Source: Pseudomonadota bacterium
GTDB lineage: Bacteria; Pseudomonadota; Gammaproteobacteria; Pseudomonadales; Halieaceae
Length of the DNA: 22,175 nucleotides
Reading direction: 5' to 3'
NCBI GenBank assembly: GCA_030591305.1
Contig: JAUVBI010000016.1
Coordinates: 1-22,175, forward strand
Part shown: piece by piece, positions 1-9,718 of the stretch
How the letters are laid out: each line of letters starts with the position of its first letter
Numbering within the stretch: position 1 is the first letter of the stretch
Translations under genes and position numbers: made by a program
Notes under the pieces: generated by a model
What the model saw: only the letters and a program-made list of their open reading frames with translations
What the model was told of the DNA's origin: nothing
Databases searched by the model: none

Positions 1-233
1 ATATCCTTGTGGGCGAGGGGAATGCCGGTCAGTGTCGTCGCATTACCCCCGGCCAACTGACTGTCTGCCTGGGCGGCTGTTTTTAGGGCGGCCGCGGCAT
101 TGACAGTGATAAAACTGTTATAGGAGGAGTCCAGCGCCGCAATGCGATCGAGAAAGCATTGGGTCAGTTCAACACTGGAAAATTCTTTCTGTTGTAGCCC
201 TTGTGCAAGCTGGGCAACAGTTTGTGTGTGCAT
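1..233 (-). CDS. gatA: Glutamyl/aspartyl-tRNA amidotransferase subunit A (GatA), N-terminal part
   Basis: GatA is the amidase subunit of GatCAB, which releases ammonia from glutamine and uses it to convert mischarged Glu-tRNA(Gln) or Asp-tRNA(Asn) in the cytoplasm. Only the first 77 codons lie in the window and the gene runs off the left edge. The translation begins MHTQTVAQLAQGLQ and ends in GIPLAHKD; Lys76 of that motif is the expected lysine of the amidase Ser-cisSer-Lys triad, and both serines lie outside. The start ATG (231-233) is preceded by AGGA with 8 bases between. It follows gatC on the same strand after 60 bases, the usual gatC-gatA(-gatB) order. Confidence 0.93.
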   Translation of the reverse strand, partial: MHTQTVAQLAQGLQQKEFSSVELTQCFLDRIAALDSSYNSFITVNAAAALKTAAQADSQLAGGNATTLTGIPLAHKD

Positions 234-293
234 GGGATATTTCCTGTTCGGGTCTGTCGGGGCTGGTCGCAGGGGCAAGCAGTCGTTTGGGTG

Positions 294-581
294 CTACTCG
301 ATTACCTTGGGTACCAGGTATAGGCCGTTTTCCACCGCCGGCGCGATGGCCTGGAAGGCCTCTCGATGGTTTAGCTCGGTTATCTCATCGTCGCGCAGGT
401 GCTGGGTGGCATCGTGTGGATTGGCCATGGGCTCGATTTCACGGGTGTCTATGGCCTGCAGTTGGTCGACCATGCCGAGGATTTCTGTGATACGCAGGGT
501 CAGTTCACCAATTTGTGCCCTATCGATGCGAATACGGGCCAGCTCAGCGATTTTCTCAATTTCGTCCTGTTCAATTGCCAT
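294..581 (-). CDS. gatC: Glutamyl/aspartyl-tRNA amidotransferase subunit C (GatC)
   Basis: GatC is the small subunit that wraps around GatA and GatB and stabilises the tRNA-dependent amidotransferase. The 95-residue product has the usual family length and pattern: an N-terminal helical part (EIEKIAELARIRI), a central linker with DTREIEPMANPHD, and a C-terminal extended tail ending in NGLYLVPKVIE that packs on GatA. The reading frame stays open for 23 more codons upstream, but that stretch does not look like GatC, so the ATG at 579-581 is chosen. The ribosome site is weak (GGAA). It is divergent from mreB and probably the first gene of gatCA(B). Confidence 0.95.
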   Translation of the reverse strand: MAIEQDEIEKIAELARIRIDRAQIGELTLRITEILGMVDQLQAIDTREIEPMANPHDATQHLRDDEITELNHREAFQAIAPAVENGLYLVPKVIE

Positions 582-1879
<1,298 letters not shown>

Positions 1880-1887
1880 TAGGGCTC

Positions 1888-2715
1888 ATCAAGTCCCTAT
1901 TTGTCAAAGAGTCCTCCCTGGGGCTGCGGGTCCTGCTAAGTATTGTCATCGTGGTCGCCCTGATCACAGCAGATTTGCGCTTTAACGCCCTGGACGGTAC
2001 TCGGTCGCTGCTTAATAATCTGGCTGCTCCCCTGTACTGGCTGGCGGACACGCCCGCTAGAATCTCTGACTGGGGCGATACCACTATCCGTTCTCGCCGT
2101 CAGTTGCTGGAAGACAACGATAAGCTGCGCACAGAAAACCTGTTATTGAGTGGCCGGTCGCAGCAAATAGCTGCGCTGATGGCAGAGAATACACGCCTCC
2201 GTGCGTTGTTGAATTCAACGGCCCTGTTGAGAAGCGACGTATTGGTTGCCGAACTGATTGGTGTCTCTCCCGATCCTGTGCGACATCAGATGATCCTCAA
2301 CAAAGGCGCCGTCGATGGTGTTTATGTGGGCCAGGCACTGATCGATGAAGAGGGCTTGCTGGGGCAGGTTGTGGAAGTCAGTGAAATAAGTTCGCGGGTG
2401 TTGTTAATTACCGATGCCACCCACGCCATCCCGGTGCAGGTTAATCGCAATGGTGTGCGTGCAATAGCAGAGGGAACCGGGGCTCTGGGCTCCCTGGCGA
2501 TACACCATGTCGCCGCGACAACGGATATCGAAGAGGGTGACCTGTTGGTCAGCTCCGGTTTGGGTGGGCGATTCCCGGTAGGATACCCGGTGGCAGTGGT
2601 TAGCAAAGTCGTGCGCGATCCCGGCCGGGCATTCGCCATCGTGGCGGCCAGTCCGGTTGCTGAATTGGACAAAAGCCGCCATGTGCTGCTTGTTTTTAAT
2701 GCCAAGGATAGCTAA
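1888..2715 (+). CDS. mreC: Rod shape-determining protein MreC (probable ATC start)
   Basis: MreC is a bitopic inner-membrane protein whose periplasmic part assembles into filaments and activates the PBP2-RodA synthase. From ATC 1888 the product is 275 residues: a short cytoplasmic tail (KSLFVKESS), one membrane helix (about 11-28), a coiled coil (about 69-111, RRQLLEDNDKLRTENLLL) and the beta-domain with GVYVGQ, LLITDATHAIPVQV and SSGLGGRFPVGYPVAVV. No ATG, GTG or TTG gives a full membrane helix. The first standard in-frame start is GTG 1951, which would cut the helix in half. From ATC 1888 the sequence aligns with the E. coli start MKPIFSRGPSL. The frame closes upstream at TGA 1858-1860. The family call is certain; the start codon is inferred. 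Confidence 0.93.
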   Translation: MKSLFVKESSLGLRVLLSIVIVVALITADLRFNALDGTRSLLNNLAAPLYWLADTPARISDWGDTTIRSRRQLLEDNDKLRTENLLLSGRSQQIAALMAENTRLRALLNSTALLRSDVLVAELIGVSPDPVRHQMILNKGAVDGVYVGQALIDEEGLLGQVVEVSEISSRVLLITDATHAIPVQVNRNGVRAIAEGTGALGSLAIHHVAATTDIEEGDLLVSSGLGGRFPVGYPVAVVSKVVRDPGRAFAIVAASPVAELDKSRHVLLVFNAKDS

Positions 2716-2718
2716 CCA

Positions 2719-3207
2719 GTGGCGGAGCAGGGGCAGCATAGTTACTGGGTGGTTTTATTGTCGTTTCTGGTCGCGGTGATCCTCGCACTGGTGCCCCTGC
2801 CTGTCTGGTCATTGTGGGCACGCCCAGAATGGCTGGCCCTGGTACTGGTGTACTGGACAATAGCCCTGCCACATCGTGTGGGGATATTTACTGGCTTGAT
2901 CCTGGGTGTGATGATGGATGTGCTGGAAGGTGCAGTACTGGGGCAGAATGCCTTTGCCCTTGTTGTAGTGGCATCCCTGTCGCTGATTCTGTACCAGAGA
3001 ATGCGGGTGACCAATTTATGGCAGCAGGCGGCGATGGTGTTTTTATTGGTGGGAATCAATCAGCTAATCTGCCAGTGGATACAAAACCTGCAAGGCGTCG
3101 CCGCTCAAACGCCTCTGTTTCTATTGCCGGCATTTACCAGTGCCTTGCTATGGCCCGTTGTTCTGCATGTGCTGCGGGGCTTGCGTCGGCATTATGAGGT
3201 GAATTAA
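2719..3207 (+). CDS. mreD: Rod shape-determining protein MreD
   Basis: MreD is the small polytopic membrane partner of MreC in the Rod complex; its exact biochemical role is unsettled. The 162-residue product has the family length and about five hydrophobic segments: YWVVLLSFLVAVILALVPL, ALVLVYWTIAL, FTGLILGVMMDVLEGAVLG, ALVVVASLSLILY and AAMVFLLVGINQLI, with a further C-terminal one. The polar GxxxGVMMDVLEGAVLGQNA stretch is the conserved MreD signature. It begins with GTG three bases after the mreC stop, so it is probably translationally coupled. Confidence 0.95.
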   Translation: MAEQGQHSYWVVLLSFLVAVILALVPLPVWSLWARPEWLALVLVYWTIALPHRVGIFTGLILGVMMDVLEGAVLGQNAFALVVVASLSLILYQRMRVTNLWQQAAMVFLLVGINQLICQWIQNLQGVAAQTPLFLLPAFTSALLWPVVLHVLRGLRRHYEVN

Positions 3208-3208
3208 A

Positions 3209-3808
3209 TTGTCGGTGCCTCAATTAATCTTGGCCTCTGCTTCACCACGTCGAAGGGATCTCCTCGCTACCCTGGGTGTCGATTTTCGCTGCCACGGTGC
3301 AGATATCGATGAGTCTGTTCGCTCCAGCGAAACGCCACAGGATTATGTCCAGCGAATGGCAAAGGAAAAGGCAGCGGTGATAGCGGCCATGTATAGCGGT
3401 GAAGGTCGAACTATACTGGCGGCAGATACCACGGTAGTGCTAGATGGCGATATACTGGGTAAGCCAATCAACCATGATGATGCGCTGGGTATCCTCAATC
3501 GATTGAGTGGACGCTCCCATACGGTGATGACAGCGTTGTGTCTGCAGTCACCGCGGGGTTTGTGCCTGCGATCCGTTGCCACCGAGGTCCTCTTTGTGAC
3601 CCTGGAGCCCCGGGTGTGTGCGGCCTACCTGGCCACAGATGAGCCCTGGGATAAAGCCGGTTCCTATGCCATTCAGGGGCTGGGTGGGGCGTTTGTGAGG
3701 GAGATACGGGGAAGTTATAGTAATGTCGTGGGCCTGCCACTGGCGGAGACTTGGGAGCTGTTGTGTGAATATGGTATCGCCACAAGTCTGACCCCGCAGT
3801 GTGTTTAG
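3209..3808 (+). CDS. maf: Maf/YhdE-type nucleoside triphosphate pyrophosphatase
   Basis: Maf proteins hydrolyse dTTP and UTP, including modified forms, to the monophosphate and pyrophosphate, cleaning the nucleotide pool; this is the YhdE subtype. The 199-residue protein shows ASASPRR near residue 10, the catalytic AADTTV motif in the middle, and the C-terminal block DKAGSYAIQGLGGAFV followed by GSYSNVVGLPL, which is diagnostic. The start is TTG 3209: GAGGTGA lies at 3196-3202 with a 6-base gap. A GTG at 3215 is possible but sits too far from that site. It is one base downstream of mreD, the conserved mreBCD-maf operon order. Confidence 0.96.
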   Translation: MSVPQLILASASPRRRDLLATLGVDFRCHGADIDESVRSSETPQDYVQRMAKEKAAVIAAMYSGEGRTILAADTTVVLDGDILGKPINHDDALGILNRLSGRSHTVMTALCLQSPRGLCLRSVATEVLFVTLEPRVCAAYLATDEPWDKAGSYAIQGLGGAFVREIRGSYSNVVGLPLAETWELLCEYGIATSLTPQCV

Positions 3809-3835
3809 TATTGTTTGTAAAGTAATACCTTACCG

Positions 3836-3863
3836 GGAACACTTTGACATTATATTGTTCTAA
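3836..3863 (+). promoter_or_regulatory. Possible sigma-E-type promoter for yhdP
   Basis: In the 92-base gap between maf and yhdP the sequence reads GGAACAC (3836-3842), 16 bases, then TCTAA (3859-3863). This resembles the envelope-stress sigma-E consensus GGAACTT-N16-TCTRA, with two mismatches at the end of the -35. A transcript would start near 3870, about 30 bases before the yhdP ATG. A perfect sigma-70 -35 box TTGACA (3844-3849) also lies here, but its best -10 (CATACT, 3864-3869) is only 14 bases away. Prediction from sequence only. Confidence 0.35.
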
Positions 3864-3900
3864 CATACTCACATGATTTTAATTTACCCGGGGGGCAGTA

Positions 3901-6900
3901 ATGCCTCGGGAACCCTCGAATTTTTTTGTCACAGGATACTTTTTGGAACACTCATATTTCCACAGACTAAGTAGGATACTCTGGGGTCTGATGGTCACTC
4001 TCATCGTGGTGTTGGCGATGTATGTGAGCTTTGGCCGCCTGCTTATGTCGAATGTGCAGCTGTATGACCGGCAAATTTTACGAGAGATTAATGCGCAGCT
4101 GCCTTTCACTGTCGAGGCGGCTAAAGTTGGCGGTGATTGGCACTTCTTCAGTCCCGAGCTGGTGCTTACCGGGCTGAAACTGACCATGCCTGGCAGTACC
4201 GAGCCCCCTATTGAACTCAGTGAGGGGCGGCTTACCCTGGATGTCCTGGAGTCCCTGTGGACCGGCAGCCTGAAGATATCCAAATTGCTGCTCAATACCC
4301 TGAGCCTGAACGCTGAGTTTTCTGAGCAGGGAAAATTTTCTATTATTGGTTTTGATAAGGGCAACGCGGATATTGGGGAGTGGTTGGAGGAATTTCTCCT
4401 TAATATCGAGAGTGTAGTCCTCATTGACAACGCGATGGCCCTAAGCCTGCCCAATGAGCAGCAGCGCCAACTGAAACTGGATCTGGCGCTGCGAAGAAAT
4501 GGCAGCAGCCGCCTGCTGGAAGCAACAATATACTCGCAAACCACCCAAACCCGTATCACCGTTATTGCCGAGGGCGTTGGCAATCCCATGAACAGGGATA
4601 GTTTTGTGGGCGAGATGTATCTGAATGTTGATGTGAGTGACCTCAGTGCTGTCCAGTCCCTGGTCAATCGATCTTCCCCAGTGAATATCAAGGGCGACCT
4701 GCTGGCCGAGTTCTGGCTGGGCTGGGATCGAGGTGAGCCCACGGTGGCGTTTAATTTACATGGCATAGACCTGGACTTTACAGCGGCAGACGGGGCCTGG
4801 CAGTTACCCGCAGATGAGATTTCAATCCAGGCGAGCCTGGTAGAGCGCAAAGATCAGTGGACCATATTTGTCTCCGACTTTGAATTTTATAAGGGTGACA
4901 TTCAGTTGCGTTTGCCCAGGCTGCAACTGGATACCTGGGGTGATTCTATTCGTTTGCGAGGGGAAGCTGTTCCGCTGGCGCCCCTCAATGCGTTGTTTGT
5001 GGACCTGTCCCTGACCCCCGAAGCCATCGCCGATGTATTTGACGTTTTGAATACCAAGGGGACTTTGAGTTCGTTGCAACTGGATATCGCCGATATGGGC
5101 GCTCCCGCGGATGACTGGTCATTCACTGCCAATTTTCACGATCTGGAAGTGGACTCCTGGCGGGGCGCGCCGGGGGTGATATCTGCCAAGGGTTATATGG
5201 ATCTCGCCAGGGGCGGGGGCTTTGTGATTCTGGACAGTCAGTCGTTTGCCATGAACTTCCCCACGGTTTACGCCGAGCCACTGTTTTACAATGATGTCTA
5301 CGGCACTATCAATATTAACTGGGACGCAAATGACCTGAAATTATCCAGTGGCCTACTGTCGATCAGTGGCGAGGAGGGTGCGGCCAGTGTCCTGTTTGGC
5401 CTTAACGTACCCCTGGTCAAAAATGAAGTCGGCCTGGAGATGGACCTGTTGGTGGGCCTGCAAAACTTTGACCCGAAGTATCGCAGTAAATACCTTCCCT
5501 ATATTCTAAGCCCAGCACTGCTGGGCTGGCTGGAATCGAGTATCGGTCAGGGCCGTATTGAAGAGGGTGCATTTTTGTGGCGCGGAAATTTGCGTGCGAA
5601 TATGCCGACACTAAAAACCATCCAGCTATTTTTTAATATCGCAGATACTCAGCTGAACTACCATCCACAGTGGCCCCCCGTGTCGAATATCGACGGCATT
5701 GTGTTAATCGACGATACCGATGTCAGTGTGTGGTCAAATAGCGGCAGTCTCTATAACTCGGAGTTTTCATACCTCTCTGTAGAGGCGTGGATGGACGAAA
5801 AGCATCGTATGGTCCTGGCCATTGACGGGCACCTGGAGGGGGCTGCAGAAGATGGCTTGAGAGTGGTTAACAATTCTCCTATTACTGACATTGTGGGCTC
5901 GGTGTTTGCCGACTGGGACGTGGTGGGACAACTGCAAACCGACTTGCAGTTACAGCTTATTCTGAGCGGTGCGATGCAGCCACCCGACATCAATGTGAAA
6001 ACCCTGTGGCGCGGCGTCGATCTACAGGTTCACCCCGGCAATCTTTCGATATCCAATATCAACGGCATATTTTCCTATAACAGCGAACTGGGCTTTAATT
6101 CACAAAAGCTGATGGGTGAGCTGTGGGGTAGCCGCTTAGAGGCCCGTGTGAGCCAGGATGGGTCCTCAGGCGTGGAGGTGGCACTGGACACTCGTATCGC
6201 TATGGATGACATTCGACAGTGGCTGGATCTGGATATTCTGGCATTGGCCAAAGGAGAGACCGACGCCACTATTCGTATCGGTGTGCAGCCGGGAGAAGGC
6301 GCCGTACTCACGGTGGACAGTGAACTGCTGGGTGTAGAGCTGGATCTCCCGGAGCCGTGGGGTAAGTCGGTAGATCAGTTGGCACCCCTGCATGTGACGT
6401 TTCCCCTGGGGGGGGATGTGAGCCTGCTACAGCTAGTTTTGCGTGAGAGTTTACAGTTTCATCTGCAACTATCTGAGGGACAACTACGCGGTGCTGCATT
6501 GGGCTTTTACGCCTCCCCCGGCGAAGTGGAAACAGGTGTTTTACGTATTGGGGGGCGCAGCCCCCTGGTAGATGCACAGCAGTGGCAGGATTTTGTCACG
6601 CGCTATATTGAAGGTGGCCTGCTGGCGAGTATAGAGGCCGGGGGAGGAATGTCAGTAGACATAAAGGAGATGGCAGCCGACACCCTGATTCTTTTTGGAC
6701 AGGATCTCAGGGATGTCATGTTTTCCCTGCACAGTAAATCGGGTTCCTGGGATATTTTTGCTGAAACGTCGTGGGCTTCCGGCACTTTGCGCCTGGGCGC
6801 GGAGGGGGAACAGGCGACGCTGGACGTTCAGTTCCTCAATCTGGATGAGCTGGACCAATTAAACATGGCCGACCCGGCTGACGGAGAGCCCCTGGACCTG

Positions 6901-7830
6901 CCCGACATGGCAGTATCCCTGAAGGGTTTACACATGGATGGTCGCTCCCTGGGTGAGCTGGCGTTCAATTTGAGAAGTGATGACAGCACCCTGATAGCAG
7001 AAAATATCGTGGGTAATATTGCCGGACTGGAAATCGATCTATTAAACCCGGCGAGCTTGCGTTGGTTTCAGGGTGCACCGAACAGTAACACGAGCCTGGA
7101 TGTCCAACTTAATTTTGGCGACCTGGGTGCCACACTGGAGCATCTGGGATACCAGAAGATTATGGAGACCGAGGAGGGCCAGTTGAAGGCCTCCCTGCAG
7201 TGGCCCGGTGGCCCCCAGAGCTTTGCCCTGCAAGACGCTCAGGGCTCTCTGAATATTGCCCTGGGGGAGGGGAGCTTCCTCAGCGTCCCTGCAGGCGCCT
7301 CTGGCGCGCTGAGGGTGATAAATGTATTGAACCTCGCTGAGATTATCGGTCGGCTCAGCCTCTCCCACATGTTCAAATCCGGTATCGCATTTCACTCCGT
7401 AGACGGGGAAGTTTTTCTGCATGCCGGTAGCATAGAGGTTGCCAACCTGGAGGTGGAGGGCAGTACCAGCGGTTTTCAGTTCAGCGGCGTTGCCGATGTA
7501 CGCTCGGAGTCACTGGAGGGCAATCTGGTTGTGACCTTGCCCGTGGCCAATAACCTGCCCTGGATTGTTGCCTTGACTGCCGGCTTACCTGTTGCGGCCG
7601 GTGTATTTGTAGTCAGCAAGTTATTCCAAAAGCAGGTGAACCGCTTCTCCAGTGGCGTGTACCGTGTCAGTGGTCCCTGGGATGATCCCGAGGTTACGTT
7701 TGAACGGATATTTGATGACTCGTCGGCGGCCAAAATTCGCTCGGAAATTCAGGCGGTGGCCAAAGCCCTGCAAGACCCCAACGCGCCCATAGAATTATTG
7801 CGGCCGATTGACCCCAATGCTCCCATGTAA
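3901..7830 (+). CDS. yhdP: YhdP, AsmA-like intermembrane phospholipid transport protein
   Basis: YhdP is a very large inner-membrane-anchored periplasmic protein of the AsmA-like/TamB superfamily. In E. coli YhdP, TamB and YdbH together carry phospholipids to the outer membrane. The product is 1309 residues, close to the E. coli length. It has a short cytoplasmic N-terminus, one membrane helix (about 26-45), then more than 1000 residues of beta-rich sequence expected to form a hydrophobic groove. Near the C-terminus are a hydrophobic stretch (NLPWIVALTAGLPVAAGVFV) and the conserved SGVYRVSGPWDDPEVTFERI motif. In enterics yhdP follows maf and rng; here rng is absent. Its stop is 8 bases from the convergent darP stop. 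Confidence 0.95.
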   Translation: MPREPSNFFVTGYFLEHSYFHRLSRILWGLMVTLIVVLAMYVSFGRLLMSNVQLYDRQILREINAQLPFTVEAAKVGGDWHFFSPELVLTGLKLTMPGSTEPPIELSEGRLTLDVLESLWTGSLKISKLLLNTLSLNAEFSEQGKFSIIGFDKGNADIGEWLEEFLLNIESVVLIDNAMALSLPNEQQRQLKLDLALRRNGSSRLLEATIYSQTTQTRITVIAEGVGNPMNRDSFVGEMYLNVDVSDLSAVQSLVNRSSPVNIKGDLLAEFWLGWDRGEPTVAFNLHGIDLDFTAADGAWQLPADEISIQASLVERKDQWTIFVSDFEFYKGDIQLRLPRLQLDTWGDSIRLRGEAVPLAPLNALFVDLSLTPEAIADVFDVLNTKGTLSSLQLDIADMGAPADDWSFTANFHDLEVDSWRGAPGVISAKGYMDLARGGGFVILDSQSFAMNFPTVYAEPLFYNDVYGTININWDANDLKLSSGLLSISGEEGAASVLFGLNVPLVKNEVGLEMDLLVGLQNFDPKYRSKYLPYILSPALLGWLESSIGQGRIEEGAFLWRGNLRANMPTLKTIQLFFNIADTQLNYHPQWPPVSNIDGIVLIDDTDVSVWSNSGSLYNSEFSYLSVEAWMDEKHRMVLAIDGHLEGAAEDGLRVVNNSPITDIVGSVFADWDVVGQLQTDLQLQLILSGAMQPPDINVKTLWRGVDLQVHPGNLSISNINGIFSYNSELGFNSQKLMGELWGSRLEARVSQDGSSGVEVALDTRIAMDDIRQWLDLDILALAKGETDATIRIGVQPGEGAVLTVDSELLGVELDLPEPWGKSVDQLAPLHVTFPLGGDVSLLQLVLRESLQFHLQLSEGQLRGAALGFYASPGEVETGVLRIGGRSPLVDAQQWQDFVTRYIEGGLLASIEAGGGMSVDIKEMAADTLILFGQDLRDVMFSLHSKSGSWDIFAETSWASGTLRLGAEGEQATLDVQFLNLDELDQLNMADPADGEPLDLPDMAVSLKGLHMDGRSLGELAFNLRSDDSTLIAENIVGNIAGLEIDLLNPASLRWFQGAPNSNTSLDVQLNFGDLGATLEHLGYQKIMETEEGQLKASLQWPGGPQSFALQDAQGSLNIALGEGSFLSVPAGASGALRVINVLNLAEIIGRLSLSHMFKSGIAFHSVDGEVFLHAGSIEVANLEVEGSTSGFQFSGVADVRSESLEGNLVVTLPVANNLPWIVALTAGLPVAAGVFVVSKLFQKQVNRFSSGVYRVSGPWDDPEVTFERIFDDSSAAKIRSEIQAVAKALQDPNAPIELLRPIDPNAPM

Positions 7831-7838
7831 ATTTGGGT

Positions 7839-8372
7839 TCACGACTCTGCGGACAATGCCTGAAGTTCTTGTAAGTGTTTGAATAGCTTGCGGCTGGCGG
7901 CTGGTGGTTTATTGTTTTTTAGCTCTCGTTGATGTTGCAGAACGAGTTGGCGCAGTTGCTGGCGATCGGCCGAGGGCCAGCGAATGACCACCTGTTCTAT
8001 GCCGGCCACACCTTGTTTGAGTATGTTGTCTCGCAGCTCTTCCAGTTGATGGAATGTATCATTCTTATTCTGCTTGTGTTTGTACATGACCCGCAGGGCA
8101 CGCTCTATTGCCTCCACATCGGTATTGCGCATTAATTTCCCGATGTATTGCAACTGTCGTTTGCGGGCGCTGTTGGATTTTATCTGGTGGGTCTCCTTGA
8201 TGGCGATGAGCAGGCGTTCATCCTCTATGGGGACATTCACCAGCTGTTTATCTGTCAGCTGTGTCAGTGATTCGCCAATTTCCTGCAGGGCTATCATCTG
8301 GCGCTTTAGAGCACTCTTGCTGGGGCCGCTGTACTCCTCTTCGAGGTCATCCATGTCGTGGGTATTATGCAT
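7839..8372 (-). CDS. darP: Dual-action ribosomal maturation protein DarP (YjgA, DUF615)
   Basis: DarP/YjgA is a small cytoplasmic protein that associates with late 50S precursors and assists large-subunit maturation. The 177-residue, highly charged helical product fits the family: an acidic N-terminus (DDLEEEYSGPSKSALKR), central RKRQLQYIGKLMRNTDVEAIERAL, and C-terminal RWPSADRQQLRQLVLQHQRE followed by NNKPPAASRKLFKHLQEL. The chosen ATG overlaps the end of mgtE by 8 bases, suggesting coupled translation; a second ATG six codons in is possible, and neither has a clear ribosome site. It is last in the minus-strand operon and convergent with yhdP. Confidence 0.93.
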   Translation of the reverse strand: MHNTHDMDDLEEEYSGPSKSALKRQMIALQEIGESLTQLTDKQLVNVPIEDERLLIAIKETHQIKSNSARKRQLQYIGKLMRNTDVEAIERALRVMYKHKQNKNDTFHQLEELRDNILKQGVAGIEQVVIRWPSADRQQLRQLVLQHQRELKNNKPPAASRKLFKHLQELQALSAES

Positions 8373-9714
8373 AATAGAGTGTAGCCAAACCTAAAAATGA
8401 AACAAAACCAACAACGTCGGTGACCGTTGTCAGAACCACCCCCCCGGCGAGGGCGGGATCGATATTTACCTTGTTCATCATAAGCGGGAGAATGGCACCC
8501 GTCACTGAGGCCGTTACCAGATTGATGACCATGGCGGCGGCGATAATGATGCCCAAGTTCCAGTCATCAAACCACAGTGAGGCGGCGACGGCCACCACAG
8601 CGGCCCACAATAAGCCGTTTAGCAGTCCGACCGCTAATTCGCGGTTTATCAGCCAGGCTTGGTTATTCTTGCCTACTTGCCCCATGGCGATGCCGCGCAC
8701 CAGGATAGTAAGCGTTTGGGTGCCGGCGACGCCTCCCATGGAGGCGACAATAGGCATAAGCACTGCGAGTGCCACAACTTTCTCAATGGTGTCCTGGAAA
8801 ATATTGATCATTGATGCGGCGATGAACGCTGTCGCCAGGTTAATACCCAGCCAGATCGCGCGCCTGGGAGCGGTCTTGAATACCGGGGCAAAGGTGTCCT
8901 CGTATTCATCGAGCCCGGCCATCGACATAAATGTGTGATCGGCATCTTCTCGGATAACATCAACCACGTCGTCAATGGTAATGCGACCGAGCAATTTCCC
9001 ATTGTCATCGACAACCGGCGCCGAAACCCAGTCGTGTCTTTCAAATAACCGGGCCACCTCGTCATCGGGCGTATACGCGGAGATGGCTTCCACGTCGGTA
9101 ATCATCATCTCGCGAACTGACGATGAGGGGTCTGATACCAGCAGGGTACGCAGAGGCAGCAGGCCAATAAACTGGTCGTTGCGGTTGACCACAATCAGGT
9201 TATCTGTCATCTCCGGGATTTCTTCGTGGCGACGCAGATAGCGCAGTACCACATCGAGCGTGAACCTGGCCCTGATGGTGATGGCGTCGGTATTCATCAG
9301 GCCGCCGGCGGTATCGTCGGGGTAGTTCAGTACCTGCTCCAGGCGGGCACGGTCCTGGTGGTCCATGGAGTTGAGCACTTCACGGGTGACGCGGTCGGGC
9401 AATTGCTGGAGTATATCGGCGACATCATCGTCCTCAAGGCCCTCGGTGATGAGTGCGACTTCCGCGGCATCCATTTGGCTGAGAAACAGGGCCTGTAACT
9501 CATCGCCCAGTTCGCCCAGCACCTCACCTTCCTGATCTACCTCAACCAGTTGCCAGAGAATGTGGCGAAAACGGGGAGGGGAAGATTCAAGCAGGTGTGC
9601 GACATCGGCTGCGGGCAGGCCATTGAGCATTCTGCGCACATCGGCGAAGGTGCCGCTGTCCAGTGCAGTCGATAGCTCCTCAAGTTTCTTTTGTGATTTT
9701 GCGTGTGTGTGCAC
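8365..9714 (-). CDS. mgtE: Magnesium transporter MgtE
   Basis: MgtE is a homodimeric Mg2+-gated channel in the inner membrane. Domains in order (449-residue form): an N-terminal helical MgtE_N domain (about 15-120), two CBS domains (about 130-255) that sense Mg2+, and five membrane helices (about 275-449). The pore motifs PIVASMGGVAGTQTLT and TTVTDVVGF are present; Asp433 of the latter matches the pore aspartate. I place the start at GTG 9714, five bases after the HPr stop. A TTG at 9747 would add 11 residues but overlaps the HPr gene by 29 bases and lacks a ribosome site. It ends overlapping darP by 8 bases. Confidence 0.95.
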   Translation of the reverse strand: MHTHAKSQKKLEELSTALDSGTFADVRRMLNGLPAADVAHLLESSPPRFRHILWQLVEVDQEGEVLGELGDELQALFLSQMDAAEVALITEGLEDDDVADILQQLPDRVTREVLNSMDHQDRARLEQVLNYPDDTAGGLMNTDAITIRARFTLDVVLRYLRRHEEIPEMTDNLIVVNRNDQFIGLLPLRTLLVSDPSSSVREMMITDVEAISAYTPDDEVARLFERHDWVSAPVVDDNGKLLGRITIDDVVDVIREDADHTFMSMAGLDEYEDTFAPVFKTAPRRAIWLGINLATAFIAASMINIFQDTIEKVVALAVLMPIVASMGGVAGTQTLTILVRGIAMGQVGKNNQAWLINRELAVGLLNGLLWAAVVAVAASLWFDDWNLGIIIAAAMVINLVTASVTGAILPLMMNKVNIDPALAGGVVLTTVTDVVGFVSFLGLATLYYA

Positions 9715-9718
9715 AGGC

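Noticed and set aside
3879..4850. 323-codon minus-strand open frame opposite the start of yhdP
   Set aside because: Its composition is low-complexity Ser/Arg-rich, typical of an antisense shadow, and yhdP is clearly the real gene.
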